Source of the DNA: JAUIET01 sp045105115
GTDB taxonomy: Bacteria; Pseudomonadota; Gammaproteobacteria; Pseudomonadales; JAUIET01
NCBI GenBank assembly: GCA_045105115.1
Contig: JBGCDE010000225.1
Span: 1-35,202, forward strand
Length of the DNA: 35,202 bases
Direction: 5' to 3'
The notes beneath the pieces were generated by a model. The model was not told the origin of the DNA. It ran no database searches and worked only from the letters and a program-made list of their open reading frames with translations. This document shows positions 1-5,653 of this stretch, piece by piece. Positions within the stretch are counted from its first letter, which is position 1; each line of letters begins with the position of its first letter. The position numbers and the translations under genes are program-made.

Positions 1-329
1 AGAGGCAGATGATTGTAAATACAGAAGGACGCGATGATTACGTCAGTCGTCTGCCTTGTCGTAGTACCTGATTTGCGTAGTTTCCTATAGTTCTCCGCAC
101 AAATTGGCACCATCTCTGAACCAAGAAGCTCAAATTGCTCCAGCTCACCTAACGCCTTTTTCGCCTGTTTGTAGTCACTGTCTTTTTTAAAACCTTGTAG
201 AATCTCCAGCATAATCATGTCGCCCATGACCACGCTACCTTCACGAAGCGCTTTGTCAAGCACAGCAGTGTGCGCTGAATCCTTACCGTGAAAATAGTCT
301 ATCCAAACGCTAGTATCTACCAGTATCAC
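1..329 (-). CDS. vapC: VapC-type PIN-domain toxin, cut by window edge
   Basis: This is the toxin half of a type II VapBC pair; the family cleaves RNA in the cytoplasm, often initiator tRNA. Reading the minus strand from GTG at 329 gives MILVDTSVWIDYF, the classic PIN N-terminus. Candidate acidic metal ligands are D5, E42 (in MLEIL) and D96 (in TTDVIIA). About 109 residues are visible and the C-terminus runs off the left edge. The start is fixed by a GTGA overlap with the stop of the antitoxin gene upstream, a normal arrangement for vapBC. The pair is encoded against the direction of the cassette array and carries its own promoter. The family call is firm; the RNA target is unknown. Confidence 0.88.
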   Translation of the reverse strand, partial: MILVDTSVWIDYFHGKDSAHTAVLDKALREGSVVMGDMIMLEILQGFKKDSDYKQAKKALGELEQFELLGSEMVPICAENYRKLRKSGTTTRQTTDVIIASFCIYNHLP

Positions 330-520
330 TTCCGGCCACGCATTTCATCCAAATCACCTTCCCATTGTAGCTTTCCCCTAAGTTTACGAATTGATTGCTG
401 TTTGTTGCGCCTAATCAACAACTGAAGTCCCTGCTCAACAGCTTCCTTCTTCGTACTTAGTCCTGTAGCCTTTAAAGCATCTTCCATTAGCTTATCGTCA
501 ATTACAATGTTCGTTCGCAT
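326..520 (-). CDS. vapB: VapB-type antitoxin
   Basis: This 64-residue protein starts MRTNIVIDDKLMEDALK, a ribbon-helix-helix N-terminus of the VapB family. It continues with a helix containing TKKEAVEQGLQLLIRR and ends with an acidic/basic tail that would bind VapC. It should neutralise VapC and repress its own promoter through the N-terminal DNA-binding domain. The start at 520 is preferred; MEFK at 532 is a possible four-residue extension. A palindrome lies directly upstream at 533-557. The stop overlaps the vapC start by four bases, so the two are translationally coupled. Confidence 0.88.
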   Translation of the reverse strand: MRTNIVIDDKLMEDALKATGLSTKKEAVEQGLQLLIRRNKQQSIRKLRGKLQWEGDLDEMRGRK

Positions 521-532
521 CTTGAACTCCAT

Positions 533-557
533 GTGTATATATAATAATAATATACAC
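533..557 (-). promoter_or_regulatory. vapBC operator/promoter palindrome
   Basis: GTGTATAT at 533-540 is mirrored by ATATACAC at 550-557 across an AT-only centre. On the minus strand the centre supplies TATTAT-like -10 sequences just upstream of vapB. An inverted repeat here is the expected binding site for the VapB ribbon-helix-helix domain, giving autorepression. Binding is inferred, not shown. Confidence 0.6.
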
Positions 558-577
558 ATGATAGCAAGGAAGCTAAA

Positions 578-664
578 GCATAACAAGGCGGTGAAGTCGT
601 TCGCTACGCTCACTGGGATGCGGTTAAACTGTGCTTCCCGGCACCCCTTACCGTGACGTTATTG
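578..664 (+). repeat. integron attC site 1 (87 bp)
   Basis: The site begins GCATAACAAGGCGGTGAAG and ends CCTTACCGTGACGTTATTG. The R'' (RYYYAAC-like) and R' (GTTRRRY-like) core boxes and the L boxes are inverted. The same ends recur at the other attC sites in the window. It closes the cassette that carries vapBC. Confidence 0.88.
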
Positions 665-673
665 ATAAATAAT

Positions 674-1159
674 ATGAATTGGAATGTAATCAGCGCCATC
701 GCAGACTTTATAGCTGCAACCGGAGTAATAGTTTCGTTGATCTATTTAGCTCAACAGGTTAGGGCTGGAAACAGAGCAACAGCTGTAAGCGCTAAGCTTG
801 ATGCTACGGCTTGGTATTCTGGTTTTCTAAAATTTTCGCTTGAAAACCCTGACTTAGATGAAATGATTTACAGAGGAAGAAAGGGTCTCGAATTTATAGA
901 AAAAAGTGAAAAACGACGCTTTTACAACTTTATACTATTTATTTTTTCTGGCCACTCTGGTTGTTACTATCAACATAGTCGCGGCTTGTTGGACGATGAG
1001 CAGTATTTTGAGTCTCTAGCGACATTGAGATTTTGGCTCAGAGGTCCTGGTGTTATTGAATGGTGGGAGGATAATGGAAAGTACTGTTTCGGACCTAAAT
1101 TTGTTGCCTTTGTAGATGAGCAACGTGACCATAACAAGCAAAGCCAGCAGGACGCGTAA
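674..1159 (+). CDS. unknown cassette protein with one N-terminal membrane segment
   Basis: The 161-residue product has a hydrophobic stretch near residues 5-28 (ISAIADFIAATGVIVSLIYL) followed by QQVRAGN. The rest is soluble and rich in aromatic residues (FWLRGPGVIEWWED near the C-terminus). I recognise this as a recurrent type of hypothetical protein in aquatic proteobacteria but know no function. The start at ATG 674 is chosen because it lies just outside the preceding attC; an upstream in-frame start at 653 would lie inside the recombination site. The last eight or so codons fall inside the next attC, as is usual for cassette genes. Confidence 0.75.
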   Translation: MNWNVISAIADFIAATGVIVSLIYLAQQVRAGNRATAVSAKLDATAWYSGFLKFSLENPDLDEMIYRGRKGLEFIEKSEKRRFYNFILFIFSGHSGCYYQHSRGLLDDEQYFESLATLRFWLRGPGVIEWWEDNGKYCFGPKFVAFVDEQRDHNKQSQQDA

Positions 1160-1185
1160 ACGCGACTCTGCTTTGGACGTTATGC
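1129..1185 (+). repeat. integron attC site 2 (57 bp)
   Basis: CCATAAC at 1129-1135 and GTTATGC at 1179-1185 are the outer core boxes. GCAAAG and CTTTG form the inner paired boxes, and a GACGCG/CGCG stem closes a short hairpin. It overlaps the 3' end of the 674-1159 gene. Confidence 0.8.
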
Positions 1186-1189
1186 GTCC

Positions 1190-1654
1190 GTGAGATCTTT
1201 CGTCACAGCTATTTTCCTGCTCTATATGGGGTCCGTGTTCGCCGACGAATCTCCAGCCGAGCGAGTCTCAGCCTATTTGGCCGCGTTTAACACCGCGGTA
1301 GATATGGAAGTGGTTGGCGCCGAATACTGGTTTTCGGAAATTGTTCTCAATCCTGGCGATCAACCTCCTATTCATCTTTCGAGATCAGCTTTGGCGCAGC
1401 AATTTCACCGTCTGCGTATCGGGCTACAAGAGGCAGGTTGGATTCGGAGCGAGGTTGGGGAGATTCGACAATGTCAGCTCAGAAAAGACTTCGCCTTAGT
1501 CGGCGTTGCGTATGCCCGAGTATTTGAGGGCGAGACTAGGCGACCCGGCGCGGCACTTTACTCCTTGGGTAAGGATGCGTCCGTATGGAAAATTGCGTCC
1601 ATCACCCCCATTGATGAAATACAGAGGTTTACGTGCAGTGATAAAGACGCATAA
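1190..1654 (+). CDS. exported small protein, possibly NTF2/SnoaL-like
   Basis: This 154-residue product starts from GTG only five bases after the attC core. It has a clear signal peptide: basic MRSF, a hydrophobic core and a cleavage site near VFADE. The mature part (ERVSAYLAAFNTAVDMEVV... then ALYSLGKDASVWKIASITPI) has the helix-then-sheet pattern of NTF2/SnoaL-like folds, but that assignment is only a fold guess. Its stop codon lies inside the next attC-like site, typical of a cassette gene. It is probably periplasmic. Function unknown. Confidence 0.7.
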   Translation: MRSFVTAIFLLYMGSVFADESPAERVSAYLAAFNTAVDMEVVGAEYWFSEIVLNPGDQPPIHLSRSALAQQFHRLRIGLQEAGWIRSEVGEIRQCQLRKDFALVGVAYARVFEGETRRPGAALYSLGKDASVWKIASITPIDEIQRFTCSDKDA

Positions 1655-1709
1655 CAAGGCCAGCCATGCCTTAATTAAAGATTGATATGGCATATCTCTT
1701 TTGTTAGCT
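1649..1709 (+). repeat. attC-like site 3, chimeric with the brnA 3' end
   Basis: GCATAACAAGGC at 1649-1660 matches the start of the local attC family. GTTAGCT at 1703-1709 fits GTTRRRY, and ATGCC/GGCAT gives a short stem. The sequence after base 1660 does not match the other sites. Read on the minus strand, 1658-1708 encodes the conserved C-terminal motif of BrnA. The site therefore looks like a left attC half joined to antitoxin coding sequence. Confidence 0.6.
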
Positions 1710-1900
1710 TAAATTTTTATACTATCCAGTAGAGACTCAGGTAGTCTAAGCGAAATGGTTTTGGTCGAGGGCTTCAAATTAGGCATTGCTACCGATTGGG
1801 CATCGGACCATTCAATTAGCTCGCTCGAATCATTCTTCTCCCAGAATTTTCGCTCTTCAGCTTCAGATTTAAACGTCGGTATCTTATTGGCTTTGCTCAT
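1658..1900 (-). pseudogene. brnA: BrnA/CopG-type antitoxin, interrupted by a nonsense codon
   Basis: From ATG 1900 the frame reads MSKANKIPTFKSEAEERKFW, then MPNLKPSTKTISLRLPESLL. This is the standard layout of the COG5304/BrnA ribbon-helix-helix antitoxins. After DSIKI comes TAA at 1709-1711, where the family normally has Leu. The same frame then continues ANKRDMPYQSLIKAWLA, the conserved end of the family. One substitution (TTA to TAA) would explain the break. The truncated 63-residue product could still be made and may keep DNA-binding residues. It overlaps brnT by 17 bases, as expected for a brnTA operon, and is inverted relative to the array. Confidence 0.82.
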
Positions 1901-2186
1901 ATATACGCCTCTCTTTGCGATGCATATCGCGCGCAGAAATAACTCTGATCAACTATCCATCCGAGCGCAATTTGAACGAAATATGTAACATACGTCCAGC
2001 ATCCGTAACTCCAGGTGCATGGAGTTAAGCCTCGGTTTCGCTGTGTTTTAAGTCTTGCACAACGAGCAATGGTTGGTTGAAAAATACTTGTTCGGATTCG
2101 CCTTGGCTAACATCATGTTTATCAGCGCTTTTACGGGCGTTGCCTTCATCGCAATCAAAGCCTGCAATCTGCGTCCAATCGATCAT
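1884..2186 (-). pseudogene. brnT: BrnT-type toxin with two in-frame stop codons
   Basis: From ATG 2186 one uninterrupted frame of 100 codons reads MIDWTQIAGFDCDEGNARKS, then VSQGESEQVFFNQPLLVV and ends LIRVISARDMHRKERRIYEQ. This is the RelE-fold BrnT ribonuclease pattern, including the ISAR-x-M-x-x-x-ER signature. Two nonsense codons interrupt it: TAA at 2025-2027 (codon 54) and TAG at 1953-1955 (codon 78). There is no frameshift. As written it cannot make an active toxin, so the pair is probably dead or decaying. Recognition is from the motifs and from the overlapping brnA. Confidence 0.82.
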
Positions 2187-2228
2187 TTATGTGCATCACC
2201 ATAATATGCATAAATTTCGAGAATAAGC

Positions 2229-2277
2229 GCATAACAAGGCGGTGAAATCGTTCTCTACGCTCTCTGGGACGTTATGC
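2229..2277 (+). repeat. integron attC site 4, shortened (49 bp)
   Basis: Perfectly inverted ends GCATAAC (2229-2235) and GTTATGC (2271-2277) flank the family's left half, GCATAACAAGGCGGTGAAAT. The usual right inner box (CCCCTTACCGCG) is missing, so this copy appears to have lost its L' arm by deletion. It closes the inverted brnTA cassette. Confidence 0.75.
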
Positions 2278-2288
2278 GTCAGCTTGCA

Positions 2289-2329
2289 TTGACATACCAT
2301 ATTAGATATATATACTTAATATGGTATGT
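2289..2329 (+). promoter_or_regulatory. higBA promoter and operator
   Basis: TTGACA at 2289-2294 is followed after 16 bases by TATACT at 2311-2316, a near-consensus sigma-70 promoter. A perfect 13-bp inverted repeat, ACATACCATATTA (2292-2304) and TAATATGGTATGT (2317-2329), overlaps both the -35 box and the toxin start codon. Antitoxin binding here would block transcription. The predicted transcription start falls at about 2323-2326, so the toxin message would be leaderless or nearly so. Confidence 0.75.
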
Positions 2330-2607
2330 GGGAAATCTACGAACATCGACGTGTGGCGCGTGTCTTGCCGAGGCTTCCCAGGGAGGTTCTGGAACGCTAC
2401 GAAAAATGGAAGGATATTGTTCGAGTATCTGGGCCCGAAGGGTTACGAACGATACGAGGGTTTAACGACGAAGCGCTGCGCGGAGAATGGCGCGGTCATC
2501 GATCATCTCGTCTGAGTTTGCAGTATCGCGTCATCTACCAGATTGAGCGTGACGAGATTTATGTTCAAGTAGAGAAGGTGACGCCACACGATTATGGGAG
2601 AAATTGA
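2326..2607 (+). CDS. higB: HigB/RelE-type mRNA interferase toxin
   Basis: The 93-residue product has the RelE/HigB fold pattern: an N-terminal two-helix segment (VLPRLPREVLERYEKWKDIV) followed by strands ending RLSLQYRVIYQIERDEIYVQ and VEKVTPHDYGR. The basic and aromatic residues at the end are typical of ribosome-dependent RelE/StbE-family ribonucleases. The gene order toxin-then-antitoxin and the HTH partner favour the HigBA type. The start at ATG 2326 sits on the operator and has no room for a Shine-Dalgarno site. It is the first gene after attC site 4. The exact target is unknown. Confidence 0.85.
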   Translation: MWEIYEHRRVARVLPRLPREVLERYEKWKDIVRVSGPEGLRTIRGFNDEALRGEWRGHRSSRLSLQYRVIYQIERDEIYVQVEKVTPHDYGRN

Positions 2608-2608
2608 C

Positions 2609-2866
2609 ATGAGTGATTATCGAAAAGCCAGGAAAAGCATTGAGGTCTCAATCGGAGATTCAGTACGCATTGTTCGAGAATTGCAGGAGCTGAGCCAAAA
2701 TGAGCTTGCAGCTCTTACAGGGATTCCTCAATCTACAATCTCTGCAATAGAAAATAATCGAATTAACCTTGGGATTGAGCGTTCCAAGGTTCTTGCTCGA
2801 GCGCTAAAATGCCACCCCGCTGTCCTTGTATTTCCAGGCTGGGAAGTAGAGAGTACAGCCGCATAA
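2609..2866 (+). CDS. higA: HigA-type XRE-family antitoxin
   Basis: This 85-residue protein has a Cro/CI-type helix-turn-helix: LSQNELAALTGIPQSTISAI followed by ENNRINLGIERSKVLARAL. It should neutralise the upstream toxin and repress the shared promoter through the 13-bp palindrome. The start at ATG 2609 is preferred because GGGAGA at 2597-2602 sits seven bases upstream; an in-frame ATG at 2594 would overlap the toxin gene. Only one base separates the toxin stop and this start. The stop codon is inside the next attC. Confidence 0.86.
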   Translation: MSDYRKARKSIEVSIGDSVRIVRELQELSQNELAALTGIPQSTISAIENNRINLGIERSKVLARALKCHPAVLVFPGWEVESTAA

Positions 2867-2938
2867 CAAGGCGGTGAAGTCGCTCGCTTGGACGCACTTT
2901 AGCTGCGCTAAACTCCGCCCCTTACCGCGACGTTATGC
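2861..2938 (+). repeat. integron attC site 5 (78 bp)
   Basis: It runs from GCATAACAAGGCGGTGAAG to CCTTACCGCGACGTTATGC, with both core boxes and both inner boxes intact. It is the best-formed site of the window and serves as the family reference. Confidence 0.9.
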
Positions 2939-2948
2939 ATCTTAGGAT

Positions 2949-3350
2949 ATGAGTACTCAAAACTATCTAAAAATGGTTAAGTGGTTTGGCCTGTATCACG
3001 CGGTAGCCATACTGCCTTTTGCGCTCCCATATATCTCAGAGCTCGTTCTAGCCCTGCTAGGAAGGCTACATGTTTCGCTTCATTTGCCTGGGCTGTGGTT
3101 GGATGCGAGTCCTTCGTACCTAATGTTCGTGAACCTATTTGCCTGTGCAGCGTTGATATGGGCGCTATATAGAGTCTTCCATCCAAGCATCGTGGTTGGC
3201 AGGTACGAAGGTTGGGGTATGTTGTTGTTTTCGTTTATTGTATTGTTTTACGTATTCACTGGTGCAAGTGTAATCTGGCTGTTGATACCAATTGTTGATC
3301 TCCCGGGAGGTCTTATGCATTTACTCTTCTCTAGGCGCAGCGATGCATAA
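2949..3350 (+). CDS. small cassette-borne membrane protein
   Basis: The 133-residue product has about four hydrophobic segments, roughly residues 10-35, 55-77, 84-107 and 109-125. Loops are short and the only charged clusters are at the ends. ATG 2949 has an AGGA-type ribosome site and lies ten bases beyond the attC core. No family motif is recognised. Its base composition and position between two attC sites mark it as a mobile cassette gene. Inner-membrane location is inferred from hydrophobicity. Confidence 0.7.
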   Translation: MSTQNYLKMVKWFGLYHAVAILPFALPYISELVLALLGRLHVSLHLPGLWLDASPSYLMFVNLFACAALIWALYRVFHPSIVVGRYEGWGMLLFSFIVLFYVFTGASVIWLLIPIVDLPGGLMHLLFSRRSDA

Positions 3351-3431
3351 CAAGGCGGTCAAGCCACTCACTACGTTCGCTGGCACGCCGAAAAGCTACG
3401 CTTCCCGGCGCACTTTACCGCGACGTTATGT
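3345..3431 (+). repeat. integron attC site 6 (87 bp)
   Basis: Ends are GCATAACAAGGCGGTCAAG and CTTTACCGCGACGTTATGT. The stem boxes GCGGT and ACCGCG are paired. It overlaps the end of the 2949-3350 gene. Confidence 0.87.
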
Positions 3432-3459
3432 GTAATTGGTACTAGAGGAGTACTTCAAT

Positions 3460-3708
3460 ATGAATATCTCAACAGTTACTGAATTCCTCGGGTGGTGTAC
3501 AGTCTTAAACTATGGAATTCTAACCCTCTCCACAATTATGCTTGTTACCAAGACGGGGAACTGGGCGAAAGGAATTCACAGTAAGCTATTTAGTATCCCA
3601 ACAGAAAATCTAAATCCCATGTATTTCAATTTTCTCGCAAACTACAAACTAGCCATATTCGTTTTCAACTTAGTACCATATATTGCTCTAAAAATAGTTG
3701 GGCAATGA
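3460..3708 (+). CDS. DUF6868-like small membrane protein
   Basis: The 82-residue product MNISTVTEFLGWCTVLNYGI... has two hydrophobic segments. The N-terminal one includes LNYGILTLSTIMLV, and the C-terminal one ends LAIFVFNLVPYIALKIVG. Between them are IHSKLF and a MYFNFLANYK stretch. This arrangement matches the DUF6868 family as I remember it; no function is known for that family. ATG 3460 is chosen because AGAGGAG lies about nine bases upstream; the longer GTG/TTG-type start at 3436 would precede the ribosome site. It is a single-gene cassette. Confidence 0.72.
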   Translation: MNISTVTEFLGWCTVLNYGILTLSTIMLVTKTGNWAKGIHSKLFSIPTENLNPMYFNFLANYKLAIFVFNLVPYIALKIVGQ

Positions 3709-3721
3709 GTATCCGCTACAC

Positions 3722-3808
3722 ACATAACAAGGCGGTGAAGTAGTTTGCTGAGCTCTTAGAGAGGGCCTTTAACTGCGCTAAACTCCGCCCCTTACAGCGC
3801 GGTTAGGC
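3722..3808 (+). repeat. integron attC site 7 (87 bp)
   Basis: ACATAACAAGGCGGTGAAG opens the site and CCTTACAGCGCGGTTAGGC closes it. The final GTTAGGC is an exact GTTRRRY. The site lies beyond the stop of the 3460-3708 gene rather than overlapping it. Confidence 0.87.
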
Positions 3809-3949
3809 ATCCAACCTCATTAAAGGATATCCCTATATGACACCATGGAAGACATGCTTTATGGGCTGTAGTGCTGAGGCACACACGCTGAAACTGGTAA
3901 CAAGGCGGTCAAATCGCTCTAAACAGCACCTCTTAACGCGACGTTACGT
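3809..3949 (+). other. very short cassette without a convincing gene
   Basis: Between the R' boxes of attC 7 and attC 8 there are only about 141 bases. An ATG at 3837 has an AAAGGA site upstream, but its frame runs straight through attC 8 and into the promoter of the next gene, so a protein is doubtful. The cassette may be a relic, carry a small RNA or promoter, or encode a very short peptide. Nothing in it is recognisable. Confidence 0.55.
3895..3949 (+). repeat. integron attC site 8 (55 bp)
   Basis: TGGTAACAAGGCGGTCAAAT begins the site and CTTAACGCGACGTTACGT ends it. The core boxes (TGGTAAC and GTTACGT) are changed from the family type but keep AAC and GTT. This is the last well-formed attC going rightwards. 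Confidence 0.8.
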
Positions 3950-4027
3950 GTCACTTCAAGTATTATGGAATAGTCGGTGGGTGCTTCTCGATAATTTCAG
4001 ATTTATGTTCGAACCGGTGAATTCGGA

Positions 4028-4033
4028 TATAAT
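4028..4033 (+). promoter_or_regulatory. probable -10 element of cspA
   Basis: A perfect TATAAT lies about 34 bases upstream of the cspA start; no good -35 box is visible 17 bases before it. The predicted leader is only about 27 bases, far shorter than the long cold-sensing leader of E. coli cspA. AAAGAAA before the ATG provides only a weak ribosome site. Confidence 0.5.
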
Positions 4034-4066
4034 TTCATTTTTCACCAACAATCAAGAGTAAAGAAA

Positions 4067-4273
4067 ATGAGTAAAGGTACAGTTAAATGGTTCAACGCCG
4101 ACAAAGGTTTCGGTTTCATTACACCTGAAGATGGTGGTAAAGACCTATTTGTTCACCATTCAGAGATTCAGTCGGGCGGTGGTTTCGCAACTCTAAATGA
4201 CGGTCAGGCTGTTGAATTTGAAGTTGGCCAAGGCCAAAAGGGCCCTTGTGCAAATAAGGTTGTAGCTGTCTAG
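4067..4273 (+). CDS. cspA: cold-shock protein, CspA family
   Basis: The 68-residue product is a single cold-shock domain, the usual length of the family. It has the RNP1 motif KGFGFI, the RNP2 motif LFVHHS and the starting strand GTVKWFN. These proteins bind single-stranded RNA and DNA and melt RNA structure, in cold or general stress. The gene sits between the last good attC and a series of eroded ones, so it may be an old cassette gene, although csp genes are also common in chromosomes. The paralogue number cannot be assigned; cspA is used as a family name. Confidence 0.93.
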   Translation: MSKGTVKWFNADKGFGFITPEDGGKDLFVHHSEIQSGGGFATLNDGQAVEFEVGQGQKGPCANKVVAV

Positions 4274-4377
4274 GCTGCAGCACATAGCACGTCAAGAAGC
4301 GGATGCTTAGGCCACCGTTTCTTGAGGCGCTAGCTATCGAGTATGATTGCGTTCCTTACTTCTTCAGAGTAGGCGTA

Positions 4378-4689
4378 ATGATTCAAATTCTTGTTGAGCT
4401 GACTGTAAAAAACTTTGATCTGCTAGAGCGATACGAAAATCAGGCTCTGGTTATAATGGCAAAGTATGGAGGAAGGCTTCTATCTTCTTTCGAAACAAGT
4501 CGCGCTGCCGACGGAACGGGCGAAGAAATTCACCTGTTGCAGTTCCAAAATGAACACGAATTTACCAGCTACCGGGAAGACAGCGACTTAATCGAGTTGG
4601 CTGATCTCAGGGAGCACGCAATACAGGCAACAGACATCAGAATCTCTACAAGGCTTAAAGAATATGTTGTGCCGGCGCAACATACATAA
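4378..4689 (+). CDS. DUF1330-like dimeric ferredoxin-fold protein
   Basis: The 103-residue product begins MIQILVELTVKNFDLLERYE and contains GGRLLSSFETS, HLLQFQNEHEFTSYREDSDL and ATDIRIS. This is the beta-alpha-beta pattern of the DUF1330/dimeric alpha-beta barrel proteins, small soluble proteins of unknown reaction. The longer frame back to 4303 is rejected because its extra N-terminus reads as translated spacer. ATG 4378 follows an AGTAGG sequence. It lies in the eroded part of the array, with an attC remnant overlapping its 3' end. Confidence 0.7.
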   Translation: MIQILVELTVKNFDLLERYENQALVIMAKYGGRLLSSFETSRAADGTGEEIHLLQFQNEHEFTSYREDSDLIELADLREHAIQATDIRISTRLKEYVVPAQHT

Positions 4690-4761
4690 AGATGTTGCTT
4701 GTTTCTTTGCCGAAGAGCCGTAGAGTACTGTGCAACAGTTCCCTTTATCGCGATCTGAGGC
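4684..4761 (+). repeat. eroded attC remnant
   Basis: ACATAAAGATG at the left and CCCTTTATCGCGATCTGAGGC-type sequence at the right line up with the two ends of attC 5 and give the same 78-bp length. The AAC and GTT triplets needed for recombination are lost. It overlaps the stop of the DUF1330-like gene, exactly where an attC would be. Confidence 0.5.
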
Positions 4762-4770
4762 TTCAATCTA

Positions 4771-5121
4771 ATGATCAAATCTTCATGCGGCCTAAGAGTT
4801 TGTGATATAGAAACAAGCATCGAGTGGTATGAGCATTTTCTTGGCTTCACTTGTGTGCACAAAAGTTCGATTAAGAATCCGGACTATGCTGTTCTTGAAA
4901 AAGAGCAGGCGCGAATTTATTTGGTGTCAGACCGCGAGCAGAAAAGCTTTGCAAGTAATATCGTAGTATTTGAAACTTCCGGGTTAGAGGCTGAATTCAG
5001 TAAACTCGAAGAGAAGGGTGTTATTTTCAGAAGTTCAATCAGCGAAAGCCAGTTTGGCGGTGAGGAATTCTCCATAAAGGATTATGAAGACAATATTCTT
5101 ATCTACAGGCGAAATGCATAA
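4771..5121 (+). CDS. VOC-family (glyoxalase/bleomycin-resistance fold) protein
   Basis: The 116-residue product fits one vicinal-oxygen-chelate module pair: GLRVCDIETSIEWYEHFLGF at the start, then VLEKEQARIYLVSD, a middle IVVFETSGLEAEF and a closing FSIKDYEDNILIY. The family includes glyoxalase I, dioxygenases and drug-binding resistance proteins. The D-x-x-x-S-x-x-W/F-Y and D-x-x-G/D-N-x-x signatures are present, but a specific substrate cannot be read. ATG 4771 begins ten bases after the attC remnant. It was probably acquired as a cassette. Confidence 0.8.
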   Translation: MIKSSCGLRVCDIETSIEWYEHFLGFTCVHKSSIKNPDYAVLEKEQARIYLVSDREQKSFASNIVVFETSGLEAEFSKLEEKGVIFRSSISESQFGGEEFSIKDYEDNILIYRRNA

Positions 5122-5204
5122 AAAAAGCAGCGAAGCCGTTCGGTTCGCAGCGTCGCGCATTTGCGGGAAGCCGATAGCGCCGGTTAGTCTATAAGGCGTT
5201 ATCC
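5116..5204 (+). repeat. eroded attC remnant
   Basis: GCATAAA at 5116-5122 replaces the usual GCATAAC, and GTTATCC at 5198-5204 keeps a GTT core. Length (89 bp) and place, overlapping the stop of the VOC gene, fit an attC. The left core has lost its AAC triplet. Confidence 0.55.
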
Positions 5205-5240
5205 GACTTGGCCACAATAAAAAATAAGTGAGGTTCTACA

Positions 5241-5651
5241 GTGAAATTAGTCTATTACATGACCTACCCAATGATACTGCTTTATACGCTTGGTGAAACA
5301 AGTCGACGCGGCATAGGGTATTTCTCGATTAACGCGACTACTATGCTTGAAGACTACTCCGCAGCAATACTCTTTATGATCGCAGCGTGGACGTGGCATA
5401 AAGCTAGCCAAAGTGCTCCCAAATTTATGTTGCTGGCTTGGGGGTATGCAGCGGGTGCTATGTTTGTCCCATTTTTCGCGCATCTGGAAGCCTTTATGCG
5501 TGACGCTACATTCAGGGCCGATCACATACATACCGACGTCAATTCAATTATATTAAAAGGCACGGTGTGGGCAATTACACTTGTTTGCCTCTATGTCACG
5601 TTTCGCAGCAAAGACTCACAGTATCCCGGTAACCAATTTCTTGGGCGCTAG
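5241..5651 (+). CDS. small membrane protein, unknown
   Basis: The 136-residue product has about four hydrophobic segments: residues 4-17, 38-51, 61-80 and 105-122. A charged loop between the last two carries HLEAFMRDATFRADHIH. GTG 5241 is preceded by AGTGAGG, a good ribosome site. No family is recognised. The following gene starts after two bases, so the two are probably cotranscribed. It lies between eroded attC sites. Confidence 0.65.
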   Translation: MKLVYYMTYPMILLYTLGETSRRGIGYFSINATTMLEDYSAAILFMIAAWTWHKASQSAPKFMLLAWGYAAGAMFVPFFAHLEAFMRDATFRADHIHTDVNSIILKGTVWAITLVCLYVTFRSKDSQYPGNQFLGR

Positions 5652-5653
5652 TA

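Noticed and set aside
1496..1693. minus-strand frame starting MPYQSLIKAWLA
   Set aside because: The start is the displaced C-terminus of the broken brnA; the rest is antisense to the 1190-1654 gene.
3837..4061. 74-codon open frame with a fair ribosome site
   Set aside because: It runs through the whole of attC 8 and into the cspA promoter, and its composition is random.
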